A stretch of 64,000 nt of DNA from WHUA01 sp963711215 (GCA_963711215.1 CAVQDH010000003.1:62001-126000), one strand, 5' to 3'. Numbered from the stretch's first letter, positions 45,079-55,043 are shown. Numbers and translations: made by a program. Notes: generated by a model from the sequence alone, not told the origin.

Positions 45079-47080
45079 ATGTGGGGCGAGATCTTCCACG
45101 CGGTTCAGGTCGACCTGCACCTGACGCAGCTTTTCGTCATTCTCGTGGGCACGGTGGCCGGCATGGTGATCGGCGCGCTGCCGGGCCTGTCGGCGGTCAG
45201 CGGCGTGGCGCTGCTGCTGCCCTTCACCTTTTCCATGGAGCCGGCCGACGGGCTCATCATGCTCGCCGCGGTCTACATGGCGGCCGAGTATGGCGGCTCG
45301 ATCTCCGCCATCCTGATCAACACGCCGGGGACGTCCGGCGCGGCCTGCACGATCCTCGACGGGACGCCGCTCACCCGCCAGGGCAAGGCGCAGGAAGCGC
45401 TCTACACCTCGCTCTTCGCCGGCACGATCGGCGGCCTGATCGGCGCGCTCGTGCTGCTGTTCTTCACGCCGGTGCTGGCGCGCGCATCGCTGCTGCTCGG
45501 GACCGGCGGAGATCTTCTGGGTCGCGGTCGCCGGCCTCGCCCTCGTGGCGACGCTTTCCGGCCGGCACGCCGTCAAGGGGCTGGTCGGCGTCGTCATCGG
45601 CATCGCGCTGACCCTGGTCGGCCAGGACGCGATCTCCGGCGACATGCGCTTCATGTTCAACGACTATCGCCTGGTCGGCGGCATTCCCCTGATCCCCGCC
45701 TTGCTCGGCCTGTTCGCGGTGGCGAGCATCCTCGGCCTGCTCGAAGGCGTCAACGAGCGGGTCGCGCCGCTGGTGCTGCGCAAGGGGGCGATACGGTCCG
45801 TGCTCATCCGGCTTGCCGGGATGAAGCGGCTGCTGCTCTGGTCGAGCACGCTCGGCACGCTGGTCGGCGTGGTGCCGGGCGCGGGGGCGTCGATCAGCGC
45901 CTTCGTCGCCTATGGCGAGGCGAAGCGGCTGTCCAAGCATCCCGAGATGTTCGGCCACGGCTCCTGGGAAGGCGTCGCCGCGCCGGAATCGGCCAACAAC
46001 GCGGTCGTCGGCGGCGCGCTCGTGCCGCTGCTGGCGCTCGGCATTCCCGGGTCAGGCTCCGCTGCCATCATGTTCGGCGCGCTGACCGTGCACGGCATCA
46101 TCCCGGGGCCGCGCCTGTTCACCGAGCGCGGCGACATCGTCTACACCTTCATGATCGGCCTGCTGCTGACGGTCTTCGCGATGCTGATCGTCGGGCTCGT
46201 CAGCATCCGCTGGTCGAGCCTGATCGTGCGCGCGCCGCGCCGGATGATGGTGCCCGGCGTGCTGGTGCTGTCGATGATCGGCACCTACGGGCTCGATAAC
46301 AGCCTGTTCGACGTGTATGTCCTGCTCGTCGTCGGCATCGTCTCCTACATCCTCGGCAAGCTCGACGTGCCGATCGTGACGATCGCGCTGGGGCTGGTGC
46401 TCGGCGGCCTGATGGAGGAGAGCTTCCAGCAGGCGGCGCTTGTCGGCCAGGTCGATGCCGGGTCGACCTGGATGTATTTCGCGACGCGGCCGATCGCCAT
46501 CGTGCTCATGCTCGTCGCCTTCGCGGTGATGGGCGCGGGCGTCTTGCAGATCCTGCGCGACCGGCGCGCGGCGGTGGGCGGGGCGCCGGCGGAATCCGAC
46601 GTCGGCGCGGTCGGGCCGAACCTGCGGGTGATGAATATCGTGCTCGGCGCCGTTCTGGTCGCGCTGGGCGTCTACATCTTCATCGCGTCGCGCAGCTTCT
46701 CCGCGATCGGCGCGCGTTTCCCGGTGCTCGTCGCCGGCGCGTTCCTCGTCCTTGGCGGGTTCCTGCTGGCGGTGAACCTGTATCCGAAGACCGGCGCGCT
46801 GCGCGCCAGGGCGCGTCCCTTCGCCTCGGTGCCGTGGCGCCTTTGGCTGACGGTCGTCGGCATGCTCGTCCTGTTCGCTCTCGGCACGGACCAAATCGGC
46901 TTCTACGAGTCCGCCTTCCTGTTCCTGTTCGCCACCTGCTGGCTGCTGTCCGGCGCGGAAGCGTCGGCGGCCCGGCGGCTCGCCGTCTCCGCCGCCTTCG
47001 CCCTAGGCGTCGACGTCTTCGTCTACGCCGCCTTCAAGATCGTGCTGCAGATCCCCACGCCGCCGGGCCTTCTCGTCTGA
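45079..47080 (+). CDS. TTT transporter: fused TctA-TctB (one frameshift)
   Basis: Large membrane protein of about 667 residues. The TctA part starts MWGEIFHAVQVDLHLTQLF and includes GALPGLSAVSGVALLLPFTF, EYGGSISAILINTPGT and GVVPGAGASISAFVAYGEAKRLSKHPE with APESANNAVVGGALVPLLALGIPGS, all conserved in TctA. Near residue 500, after VLQILRDRRA, a linker leads to a TctB-like four-helix part (NIVLGAVLVALGVYIFIASRSF to the end). Normally TctB is a separate gene. A one-base insertion near 45503 shifts the frame; the corrected sequence reads LGTGPAEIFWVAVAGLALVATL. Confidence 0.88.
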
Positions 47081-47106
47081 TCGATCCACCATTCGGGAGA
47101 TACGTC

Positions 47107-48504
47107 ATGGACGCCACACGCCGCTTCGCCGAATTCACCGAGCGCCTGACCGTCGACGAGCTGCCGGCCGCGACGGTCGCCGCCAGCGGGCGCATGGCGC
47201 TCGACACCGTCGGCGCGGCGATCGCCGCCTGGAACGCGCCCGGCGTGCGCGAGCTGCGCTCGGTGCTGTCGCAATGGGGCAGCGGCCCGAGCCGGGTGTG
47301 GATCGGCGGCGAGCGCCTGTCGCCGCCCGCCGCGACGCTGGTCAATTCCTCGATGGCGCATGCCCTGGAATATGACGACCTGCATTGCGAGCTGCCGATC
47401 CATTCGGGCGTCGTCATGGTGCCGGCCGTGCTTGCGGTCGCCGACGCCAGGCCGGACGTGACGGGCGCCGATGCCGCGGCGGCGATCATCGCGGGCACGG
47501 AGATCGTCTGCCGGCTGGCCCGCGCGACGAACAGCTATTTCGGCGACGCCGGCTTCCGCGGCTGGAACCCGAGCTCGGTCGTCGCCGGTTTCGGCACCGC
47601 GGCGGCGGCGGCGCGCCTGCTGGGGCTGGACGCGGCCGGCATCGAGCGCGCCATGGGGCTTTCCTACGCCCAGGCCGGCGGCAATCAGCAGTGCATCGAG
47701 GACGGCGGGCTGGTCAAGCGCATGCAGCCCGGCATGGTCGCGGAAGCCGGCGTGCGCGCGGCCTGGCTGGCGAAGGCCGGCATCACCGGCGCGGTCAACG
47801 CGATCGAGGGGCGCAACGGCTTCTTCGCCGTCTATGAGCAGGGCGACTACGACGCCGGCAAGCTGACCGGCGGCCTCGGCGGAACGCTGGAGATCGACGG
47901 CGTCGGCTTCAAGCGCTATCCGATCTGCGGCATGTCCCATCCGGCGGTCGACGCCTTGCGCGGACTCCTGGCGGAGCACGGCTTCGCTGCCGGCGACGTC
48001 GATTCCGTCGAGGTTTTCGGCTCCAAATTCGTCAAGGACATGGTCGGCCGGCGTTACGAGCCGGGCAGCAACCCCGAGGTCGACGCGCAGTTCAGCCTCA
48101 GCTACTGCCTCGCCACCGTGCTGCTGACCGGCAACATGCGGCTTGCCGACCTGCGACGCGAGCACACGCTCGACGCCGGGCGGCGCGCGCTCGCCGACCG
48201 CATCCCGATCCATCTCGACGAGACGCTGAAGGGCAAGTGGACCGCCCGGGTCGAGGTCAAGCTGCGCGACGGGCGGCTGCTGACGCGCACCCGCGACAAG
48301 GCGGGCGGGCAAAGCGACGCCCCGCTGTCGACGGACGAGCTGATCGCCAAGTTCGAGGACGCGAACGCCGCCGGCGGCCCCGCCATGCCGGCCGATGCCG
48401 CGCGGCGGCTGTGCGATCTGCTGCTCGACCTGCCGCGGCTGCCGTCGCTCAAGCCGCTCTGCGACGCGCTGGTGCCGGCGATCGCCGCCCGCCGCGCGGG
48501 ATGA
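47107..48504 (+). CDS. MmgE/PrpD-family protein
   Basis: A 465-residue protein of the 2-methylcitrate dehydratase (PrpD/MmgE) family, which also contains aconitate decarboxylase. It shows the family openings AFAE-like FTERLTVDELP, MALDTVGAAIAAW, then NSSMAHALEYDDLHCELPIHSGVVMVPAVLAVAD (the DD..H region) and CGMSHPAVDALRGLL. Family members dehydrate or decarboxylate branched tricarboxylates. With a carboxylate transporter directly upstream, a carboxylate substrate is reasonable. The ATG at 47107 is chosen over the longer open frame. Confidence 0.92.
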   Translation: MDATRRFAEFTERLTVDELPAATVAASGRMALDTVGAAIAAWNAPGVRELRSVLSQWGSGPSRVWIGGERLSPPAATLVNSSMAHALEYDDLHCELPIHSGVVMVPAVLAVADARPDVTGADAAAAIIAGTEIVCRLARATNSYFGDAGFRGWNPSSVVAGFGTAAAAARLLGLDAAGIERAMGLSYAQAGGNQQCIEDGGLVKRMQPGMVAEAGVRAAWLAKAGITGAVNAIEGRNGFFAVYEQGDYDAGKLTGGLGGTLEIDGVGFKRYPICGMSHPAVDALRGLLAEHGFAAGDVDSVEVFGSKFVKDMVGRRYEPGSNPEVDAQFSLSYCLATVLLTGNMRLADLRREHTLDAGRRALADRIPIHLDETLKGKWTARVEVKLRDGRLLTRTRDKAGGQSDAPLSTDELIAKFEDANAAGGPAMPADAARRLCDLLLDLPRLPSLKPLCDALVPAIAARRAG

Positions 48505-48547
48505 CGCCGCCGCATCCGACCCATGATTGAAAACACAGGAGAGCTCA

Positions 48548-49336
48548 ATGGATCTTGGACTTGAAGGCCAGGTTGCAATCGTCACCGGCGGCAGCCGCGG
48601 CATCGGGCATGCCTGCGCGGCGTCCCTGCTGGCCGAGGGCGCGGTCGTCGCCCTGGTCAGCCGCGAGCCCGCGCGCCTCGAAGCGTCGCGTGACGCGCTG
48701 GCGAAGGCGTCGGGCGGCACGGTGATCGCCATCCCGACCGAGCTGCGCAGCGACGACGCGGTGCGGGCGATGGTCGCGCGCACGATCGCGGAGCTCGGGC
48801 GGATCGATATTTTGATCAACGCGGCGGCGACCGTGACTCCGACCGCCTTCCTCGACCTGACGGAAGAGCGCTGGATGGACCTGTTCGAGCAGAAGCTGAA
48901 CGGCTATGCGCGCTGCCTGCGCCACGTGATCCCGCACATGAAGGACCGCAAGCGCGGCTGCATCGTCAACCTGTCGGGGCTGGCCGCCCGCCAGCCGCAT
49001 GCGACGACCATTCCCGTCGGCCTCAACAACGCGTCCGTGCTCAATCTGACCAAGGCGCTGGCGAACGACCTGGCCAAGCTCGGCATCCGGGTGAATGCGG
49101 TGATCCCGCACATCATCGACACCGACCGCCAGGACGAGACGATGCGCGAATGGGCGGCGATCACGGGGCAGACGGAAGCGGAGGTGCGGGCGGAACGCGT
49201 CGCGAAGATCCCGCTCGGCCGCATGGGCAAGGCGGCGGAGGTGGGTGACGTGGTCGCCTTCCTCGCCTCCGCGCGCTGCGGCTTCGTGACCGGCGCCGCC
49301 TGGCATGTCGACGGCGGCGTCTCGATCAGCATCTGA
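48548..49336 (+). CDS. Atypical SDR-family protein lacking YxxxK
   Basis: A 262-residue protein with the SDR cofactor motif TGGSRGIG, the strand DILINAAAT and the C-terminal FVTGAAWHVDGGVSISI. The usual Ser is in NLSGLAARQ, but where YxxxK should stand the sequence reads VGLNN (TTIPVGLNNASVLNLTKALAN), so the catalytic Tyr and Lys are both absent. This pattern is known in a subset of SDR proteins, which may use another mechanism or bind only the cofactor. It is the last gene of the island and converges with the IclR gene. Confidence 0.9.
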   Translation: MDLGLEGQVAIVTGGSRGIGHACAASLLAEGAVVALVSREPARLEASRDALAKASGGTVIAIPTELRSDDAVRAMVARTIAELGRIDILINAAATVTPTAFLDLTEERWMDLFEQKLNGYARCLRHVIPHMKDRKRGCIVNLSGLAARQPHATTIPVGLNNASVLNLTKALANDLAKLGIRVNAVIPHIIDTDRQDETMREWAAITGQTEAEVRAERVAKIPLGRMGKAAEVGDVVAFLASARCGFVTGAAWHVDGGVSISI

Positions 49337-49363
49337 GCGGACGCGCGGGGCGGGAGAAGGGCC

Positions 49364-50254
49364 TCAGCGCGCGCCGTCGTAGTCGAGGGCGATCAGCGTC
49401 TGCACGCGGTCAGCCGCCTCCATGAGCGGCTGCACCAGCGTCTTCTCCGCTTCTTCCAGCGGGATGCGCATGAGCGGGACCTGGCAGGCTATGCCGGCGA
49501 CGGCACGGCCGCCGGGATCGCGGACCGGCGCGGCGATGGAGAACATGCCGAGCATGGTCCCCTGGTTCGAGACGGAATAGCCGCGGCGGCGGATCTCCGC
49601 GAACTCGGCCTCGAGCGCCGGCTCGTCGGTGATCGTGAAGGACGTGAAGCGCTTGAGCGGCCGGGCCGCGATGAGGCGGTGGCGCCGCGCCTTCGGCAGG
49701 TAGGCCACCAGCATCTTGCCGATGCTGGAGGAATGAAAATCCAGCCGTCTTCCGACCTCGGAATGGACGCGGAGCGACCAGTGCGATTCGACGCGGTCGA
49801 GAAGCAGGACCTTGTCGCCGTCGAGCACACCCAGGTTGCAGGTCTCGCCGGTACGCTCCGCCAGCTCTTCGAGCACGGCATGCATCGCCCCCGAGCGGTG
49901 CGAATAGCAGACGGTGTCGAGGGCGAGCCGGCGCATCCGCGGGCCCGGCGCAATGCGGTCCTTGTCGATCTGCCGCTGAATCAGCCCGGCTTCGATCAGC
50001 TGGTTGATGATCCGGTGCGCGGTCTGCCGCGGCAGGTCGAGCCGGACGGCGATCTCCTGCAAGCCGATGGGATGCTCCGCCTCGAGCAGCGTCTCGATGA
50101 CGGCAAGCGCGCGCTCGAGGGCCGACCCGGGCGACGACTTCAGGCTGGGGGTGTCGTGCGGGCTGCGGGCGTACCAGGTCGGCGCCGCAGGCTGGCCGTG
50201 TGCCGGGTCGTCCTGCTGAGCGCGGTAGATCGCCGGCCGAAGAGCGGCGGACAA
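49364..50254 (-). CDS. IclR-family transcriptional regulator
   Basis: Regulator of 296 residues with the IclR winged HTH (SALERALAVIETLLEAEHPIGLQEIAVRLDLPRQTAHRIINQLIEAGLI, about residues 45-95) and the effector domain (GETCNLGVLDGDKVLLLDRVES, VGRRLDFHSSSIGKMLVAYL, GYSVSNQGTMLGMFSIAAPVRDP). The open frame begins at a TTG (50254), and the first about 40 residues are not family-like, so the true start may be internal. It is convergent with the catabolic island and by context its likely regulator. Confidence 0.92.
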   Translation of the reverse strand: MSAALRPAIYRAQQDDPAHGQPAAPTWYARSPHDTPSLKSSPGSALERALAVIETLLEAEHPIGLQEIAVRLDLPRQTAHRIINQLIEAGLIQRQIDKDRIAPGPRMRRLALDTVCYSHRSGAMHAVLEELAERTGETCNLGVLDGDKVLLLDRVESHWSLRVHSEVGRRLDFHSSSIGKMLVAYLPKARRHRLIAARPLKRFTSFTITDEPALEAEFAEIRRRGYSVSNQGTMLGMFSIAAPVRDPGGRAVAGIACQVPLMRIPLEEAEKTLVQPLMEAADRVQTLIALDYDGAR

Positions 50255-50298
50255 GATCGTTCATCGGTAAGCCATCTTTGCAAAGACGTGGGCTGCGG

Positions 50299-50595
50299 TC
50301 ATGGCAGGGTTTCCACTTTGATTACCTCGATGCGATTGTCGAAAGGGTCGGGTGCGATCCGGCGCCTTGGCCCTTCCGGCGATTTCTTCCGGGCATTCGC
50401 GAAAGCACCCGCCTTTAGGGCGGTCCAAGATCGGTTCAAAGTCGTCGGCGACAAATGCGGGATGAGCTTTTCGCGCAGGCTGGAATTCCCTGTCAATCCC
50501 CAATCGCACCATGACGCCAATAGGCTCCTGCAGGCGACGCTTCCCGTTGCGGACGACTTGGGGCGCAGCTCAAGACCGATCACCCGAAAAGACAT
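50299..50595 (-). pseudogene. VOC (glyoxalase-like) family remnant
   Basis: Two frames together give parts of a vicinal-oxygen-chelate protein: GLELRPKSS and SVAC near the start, then in a second frame MVRLGIDREFQPARKAHPAFVADDFEPILDR, then back to the first frame with DPFDNRIEVIKVETLP at the end. This order (GLEL, LGI, FxPARKAHPAF, DPFGNRIE) is that of small VOC proteins. The N-terminal strand and first metal ligand are missing and at least two frame changes are needed, so it is a truncated remnant. The 3' end abuts the IclR start region. Confidence 0.6.
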
Positions 50596-50994
50596 GGCGG
50601 ATGCAGCCGTTCGTCAGTCAATTCATACTGAGTTTAATAGACATTTTGCCATTTAAGCGATGGAAAAATTGCCGGGTCCTTTGCCCGTCGCCGCTCAGGG
50701 CCGTGCCCGTTTTGCCGCGCCGCCAACGCGGCAGCGCGCGACCGAAGGTCCGGGCAGTGTCCATTCCATGGACAATAGTCCCGGTATGCACTGCTGATCG
50801 ATTTGACGGTGATGGAGCGGATAAGTCGGCGTCCTTGGACGCGCGGCATAAATCCGTCCGCGACGAATTACCTCTTCGATCTGACGCGCAAGCCTTCGAC
50901 GCCCGCGCAGGCGGCGACGATCCCGTCTGCGAGGGCGGAAGCGGCGGAACACGCATGCTTATTGGAAAAAAGCGGGCGGCCTTAAGTCGACAGA
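50596..50994. other. Intergenic stretch without recognisable gene
   Basis: About 400 bases. The open frames on both strands (for example 50803-50985 plus) have no domain and atypical composition. GTGTCCATTCCATGGACAAT near 50757 contains the dyad GTCCAT/ATGGAC, which could bind a regulator. I see nothing else. Confidence 0.35.
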
Positions 50995-51285
50995 TTAAGC
51001 CTTTCCAAGGCGAGTGACGATGATCCCTTTCGCGCCTTTGCCCCGCGCTCGCTTGATCGAATAGCCGTAACGGCCCAGATTTAGTTCTTTCTTCTTCAGC
51101 AGCGGCAGCATTGCTTCACCGATCAACAGGGCGATGGGATCGGGCCGAACTTCGCTCGTTTCGGACTTTTGCTGCTTGAGCCATTTCGCAAATGCCTCTT
51201 CCGCAAGGGAGTCTCCAATGGACTTTCGAAGGGCATTAAGCTTTCGAATTTGTCCCTTGGTCAGATCAGATTCGTTGATGCTCAT
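50995..51285 (-). CDS. Small conserved-looking hypothetical protein
   Basis: A 96-residue, Lys-rich soluble protein starting MSINESDLTKGQIRKLNALRKSIGDSL. Composition and third positions are less GC-rich than in neighbouring genes, and the ORF has a normal start with AGAAG upstream. It has a helical first half and a basic tail (GRYGYSIKRARGKGAKGIIVTRLGKA) that could bind nucleic acid. No family is recognised. It lies in an AT-rich patch with the VOC remnant and a non-coding stretch around it. Confidence 0.6.
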   Translation of the reverse strand: MSINESDLTKGQIRKLNALRKSIGDSLAEEAFAKWLKQQKSETSEVRPDPIALLIGEAMLPLLKKKELNLGRYGYSIKRARGKGAKGIIVTRLGKA

Positions 51286-51641
51286 AATCTTCTTTTGCCT
51301 CGGATTACAGTGCTAGGTCAGAATTTATACGACCCCATATATCGCACCAATGAAGCATGTAAAGCCATTTAATAATGTAAAGGAACAGAAGTTTGATGCC
51401 GCTTTAACGTTTTTCCCTGACAGGATTAACTTGTGAGCTTGTTTTTCTTGTAAAAGTGGTTAGAAACGCCCGTTTTGGCCGCTCAATTTCTCGCTGGTTG
51501 TCGAAATCGATCCGCCGAGGACTTTGCAATTCATGGTCGATCAATCGGTGAAAACGCGGCCAATCTAACCCGGTAAAATCGGTGAGAATGCCGCCGTTTA
51601 TTCCATTGCTGCGATGGAATTTATTCAGAGCCGGCAGCAAA
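51286..51641. other. AT-rich intergenic region
   Basis: About 356 bases of low GC between the small hypothetical gene and the end of the prs gene, both on the minus strand. It must contain the promoter of the small gene. A 78-codon open frame (51404-51640, minus) has no recognisable domain and no good ribosome site. No terminator hairpin with a T-run was clear. Confidence 0.4.
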
Positions 51642-52539
51642 TCAGGCCCGATCCAGCAATTGACCGACGCCGCCCGCTATCAGCGCGGTCACGTCGATGC
51701 CATTGGTCTCGTGCGCGATCGTGTTGCTGGTCACGACGCGTGCGGCGCCTGCCTTGCGCAAGTCCTGAAAGGCGTTGTCCGCGAAGACGCCATGCACGGC
51801 GACGCAGACCGGCGATTTCATGCCGGCGGCCGCGAGGTGGCCGATCGTCTCGATCATCGTCCGCCCGGTCGAGACGATGTCGTCGACGAGAACCGGCGTA
51901 TGGTCGCGCCAGCGCTCGACCTCCGGGACGGAGACCGTCACGTCGCGGTCGCCGCGCCGCGTCTTCTCGAGCACGACAGTAGGGCGCCTTGGCGTCGCCG
52001 GCGACGGCCGCGACCCATTGCTCGCTTTCGCCGTCGGGCCCGATCAGGATCGGGCGCGCCACGTTTTCCGCGATCCAGGCCGACAGCAGCGGTGCCGCGT
52101 GAAGCGCCGTCGCCGGCACGCTATAGATCTCGCCGAGCCCGCTTCGGCGGTGCAGGTGCGGGTCGACGGTGACCAGCCAATCAACATGACGCGAGAGCGA
52201 TTCCGCGAAAATCGCCGAGGTGACCGCTTCGCCCGGCTTGAACTGCCGGTCCTGGCGCATGTAGGCGAGATAGGGCGCGACGAGGCCGACCGATGCCGCG
52301 CCGAGCGCGCGGGCGGTGGACGCGGCGAACATCAGCGGCAGGAACTTGGCGTCGGGCCTGTCCAGCGTGCAGACGAGCGCGAGGTTCCGGTCCGCCGGCG
52401 CGCCTTCATAGCGCAGATAGGTTTCTCCGTCGGGGAAGGGGCGAAGCTCGATCCGCGCCCGCTCCCCGCCGAGCAGGTGGCAGAGGGCGTCGGCAAGCGC
52501 ATCATTGCCGGGAAGCGCCGCGATCAGAGGGCCGGTCAT
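51642..52539 (-). CDS. prs: Ribose-phosphate pyrophosphokinase-like (one frameshift)
   Basis: Makes phosphoribosyl pyrophosphate from ribose-5-phosphate and ATP, about 298 residues. It shows LIAALPGNDALADALCHLLGGE, FPDGETYLRYEG, APYLAYMRQDRQFKPGEAVTSAIFAESLSRHVDWLVTVDPHLHR (the metal/ATP region) and the PRPP loop VLVDDIVSTGRTMIETIGHL. An extra base near 51980 shifts the frame after GDAKAPY. It is shorter and more divergent than housekeeping Prs, so it is probably a second, condition-specific enzyme. The start overlaps the stop of the upstream metallohydrolase gene. Confidence 0.9.
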
Positions 52540-53901
52540 GCCAGCTCGGCCTCGTCGCGGTAGCCGGGAACGACGCAGGTCCAGCCGAGCTCCTCTTCGA
52601 TGCGATGGCGCAGCGCGTCGGCGGCGTCGGGCTCGCCATGGGTCACGAAGGTCGTTTTCGGCGGCCGCTCGAAATGCCGCAGCCAGCCCATGATCTCGTC
52701 GGCGTCCGCATGCGCCGACAGCATGTGCAGGTTCCCCACTTCCGCCCGCACCGGCACGTATTCGCCGTGCATCTTGATCTTGTCGGCGCCCGCGGTCATC
52801 GCCGCGCCGCGGGTGCCGCCGGCCTGGAAGCCGGCGAACAGGATGGTGTTCCGCTCGTCCGGCGCATAGCGCTTGATATGGTGCAGGACGCGGCCGCCGG
52901 TGGCCATGCCGCTTGCCGAGATGATGACCTTGGGCATCGGATCGGCGTCGAGCGCCTTCGACTCTTCCGCCTCGTGCACATAGCGCGCGACGGCGCAGGC
53001 GGCGCGGCAGGCATGCTCGCTGAGCCGGTGCACGCGGCGGTACTTGCAGAAGATCTCGCTGACGTCGATTGCCATCGGGCTGTCCAGGAAGACCGGCAGC
53101 GCGGGGATACGGCCGGCGCTTTTCAGCCGCTCGATATGATACAGCAGCGTCTGCGCCCGGCCGACCGCGAAGGACGGGATGACGACCGTTCCGCCGCGCG
53201 CGGCCGTCCGGCTGATGACGTCGGCCAGGGCGTCCTCGGGGTCGCGCCGCTCGTGAAGCCGGTTGCCGTAGGTCGATTCGACCAGCAGGTAATCGGCCCG
53301 CCGGATGATGGTCGGGTCGACCATGGTGGCGCTGTCGGGCCGGCCGAGGTCGCCGGAGAAGACGAGCGTCCGCCCGTCGACGGTCATCTCGACGATCGAG
53401 GCGCCGAGGATGTGTCCCGCCGGGTGGAAGCGGACGGTGAGGTCGCCCGTGCAGCGAGAGCGGCGTGTCGAACGCGATCGGCGCGAACTGCTCGAGCGAC
53501 CGCTCCGCATCCTGCTTGGTGTAGAGCGGCAGGGCCGGATGGTGCTTCGAGAAGCGGTGGCGGTTGGCGAATTCCGCGTCCTTTTCCTGCAGGAAGCCGC
53601 TGTCGGGCAGCAGGATCCGGCACAGCTCGTAGGTCAGCTCGGTCGCATGGATGCGGCCGCGAAAGCCGTTCTTCACGAGCAGGGGCAGGTAGCCGCTGTG
53701 ATCGAGATGGGCGTGGGTGAGGACCACCGCGTCGATGCTGTCCGGGGCGACGGGCATCGCCGCCCAGTTGCGCTGCCGGAGCTGCTTGAAGCCCTGAAAC
53801 AGGCCGCAATCGACCAGGATCCGGCTGCGGCCGGTCTGCAGCAGGTATTTCGAGCCGGTCACGGTCCCGACGCCGCCGAGGAAGGTGAGGTTCAGGGTCA
53901 T
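52536..53901 (-). CDS. Beta-CASP metallo-beta-lactamase fold RNA hydrolase-like (one frameshift)
   Basis: Metal-dependent hydrolase of the beta-CASP group, about 454 residues. The metal motif is THAHLDHSGYLPLL (HxHxDH), FSGDLGRPDSA holds the next metal ligand, ESTYGNR is motif 4, and the C-terminal SAHADADEIMGWLR and THGEPDAADALR hold the last ones. VIPSFAVGRAQTLLYHIERL is the beta-CASP start. An extra base near 53444 breaks the frame. Beta-CASP proteins usually cut RNA. It is co-transcribed with prs, and an FNR-type box lies about 104 bases before its start. Confidence 0.9.
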
Positions 53902-53998
53902 CGGCGGATTCCGGCGGCAAGGAGGACGTTGAGTCTCAAGGCAATTTCTCCTGAGGGCAGGTTTTGTTACACCGTAAGCGGAAGCGGCCTCCGGGTTG

Positions 53999-54012
53999 TT
54001 GATATCGGTCAA
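53999..54012. promoter_or_regulatory. FNR/Anr-type box upstream of metallohydrolase-prs
   Basis: TTGATATCGGTCAA matches the FNR/Anr/FixK consensus TTGAT-N4-ATCAA at nine of ten positions. It is centred about 104 bases upstream of the metallohydrolase ATG and overlaps the last codons of the upstream galT-like gene. Predicted to activate the metallohydrolase-prs operon at low oxygen. Confidence 0.55.
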
Positions 54013-55043
54013 CGTCCGCTGGTCCCGGACCCGCCAGGCGCGGCCGGCGCGGCGCGCAGCGTCTCGGCGTCCTCTTCCGGCAGCGACGGGTTGATCGGCA
54101 GACCCGGCGCCGAGCTCGAAGCCGCCCGGCGTGACCAGGTCGGGCACGATGCGGAGCCCCCAATGCAGGAAGGGCGCGTCCGCCGGGTCCGCCGCGCCGG
54201 ACTCGATGACGGAATTGTAGGGCGGATCGTCGAGGGCCGCCCTGAGCCGATAGAGCGAGCGCCGCAGCAGCGCGCCGAACTCGGCGAGCGCCGCGTCGCC
54301 GGTCTCCGCGAAGGAGGCATGGTGGCGCCGCGGCAGGATCCATTGCTCGAAAGGGCTCGGCCGCCGCGAAGGGGACGAGGGCCACGAAGCTCTCGGTCGC
54401 CTCGACGACCCGCGTGCCCTCGGCAAGCTCGCGCTCGATCTCGTCGCAGGTGACGCAGCGGCCTTCGCCCGCGAACTGCGCACGCGCCCAGGCGGCCGCG
54501 GCGGCGAGCCGGGGCGGCGTCATGCCAAGCGCGATCACCTGGGAATGCGGGTGCAGCAGGGACGCGCCGGCGCGCCCGCCGTGGTTTCGGAACACCAGCA
54601 CGGATTTAATCCCCGGCTGCTCCAGGAGCGCCGTATAGCGGCGGTGATAGGTTCGGACGACCGCGTCGAGGTCGGCGTCCGCGAGCGTCGCGAGGTCCGC
54701 GTCGTGCCGCGCGGTCTCGATGATCACTTCGTGATGGCCGAAACCCGGGATGGCGGGGCCGGCCGCGCCGGATGATGGCGCGGCGGCCGCGTCCGGGCGC
54801 AGCGCCGGATATTTGTTGGGGACGACCCGTGTCCGCCAGCCCGGCGGCGCGTCGGCCGGCGTCTCTTCGATGATCCGGGGCAGCAGGCGCTCGTTCCCGG
54901 GACAGAACGGGCAGGCGGGATCGAAGCGGGGAAGCGGCGGGGCGGCGCTGTCGGGGCCGTGCCATTCCCGCGGCCGCCGGCGGCGCTCCGGGGCGATCGA
55001 GAACCCAGGCGCCGGAGGTCCGGTCCTGGCGAAACACGCTCAC
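54009..55043 (-). CDS. galT: Galactose-1-phosphate uridylyltransferase-like (frameshifted)
   Basis: GalT-family nucleotidyltransferase of about 345 residues when repaired. FDPACPFCPGNE carries the Zn motif CxxC, HPHSQVIALG is the catalytic HPH region, and RHHASFAETGDAALAEFG and YNSVIESGAADPADAPFLHWGLRIVPD are further family segments. Frame changes lie near 54995, 54355 and 54108. GTG at 55043 is the apparent start, just 36 bases after the trehalose synthase-like gene, so both form an operon. It may act on ADP/UDP-sugars other than galactose. Confidence 0.85.

Noticed and set aside
51404..51640. 78-codon minus-strand ORF in the AT-rich gap
   Set aside because: No domain, no good ribosome site and composition unlike a gene.
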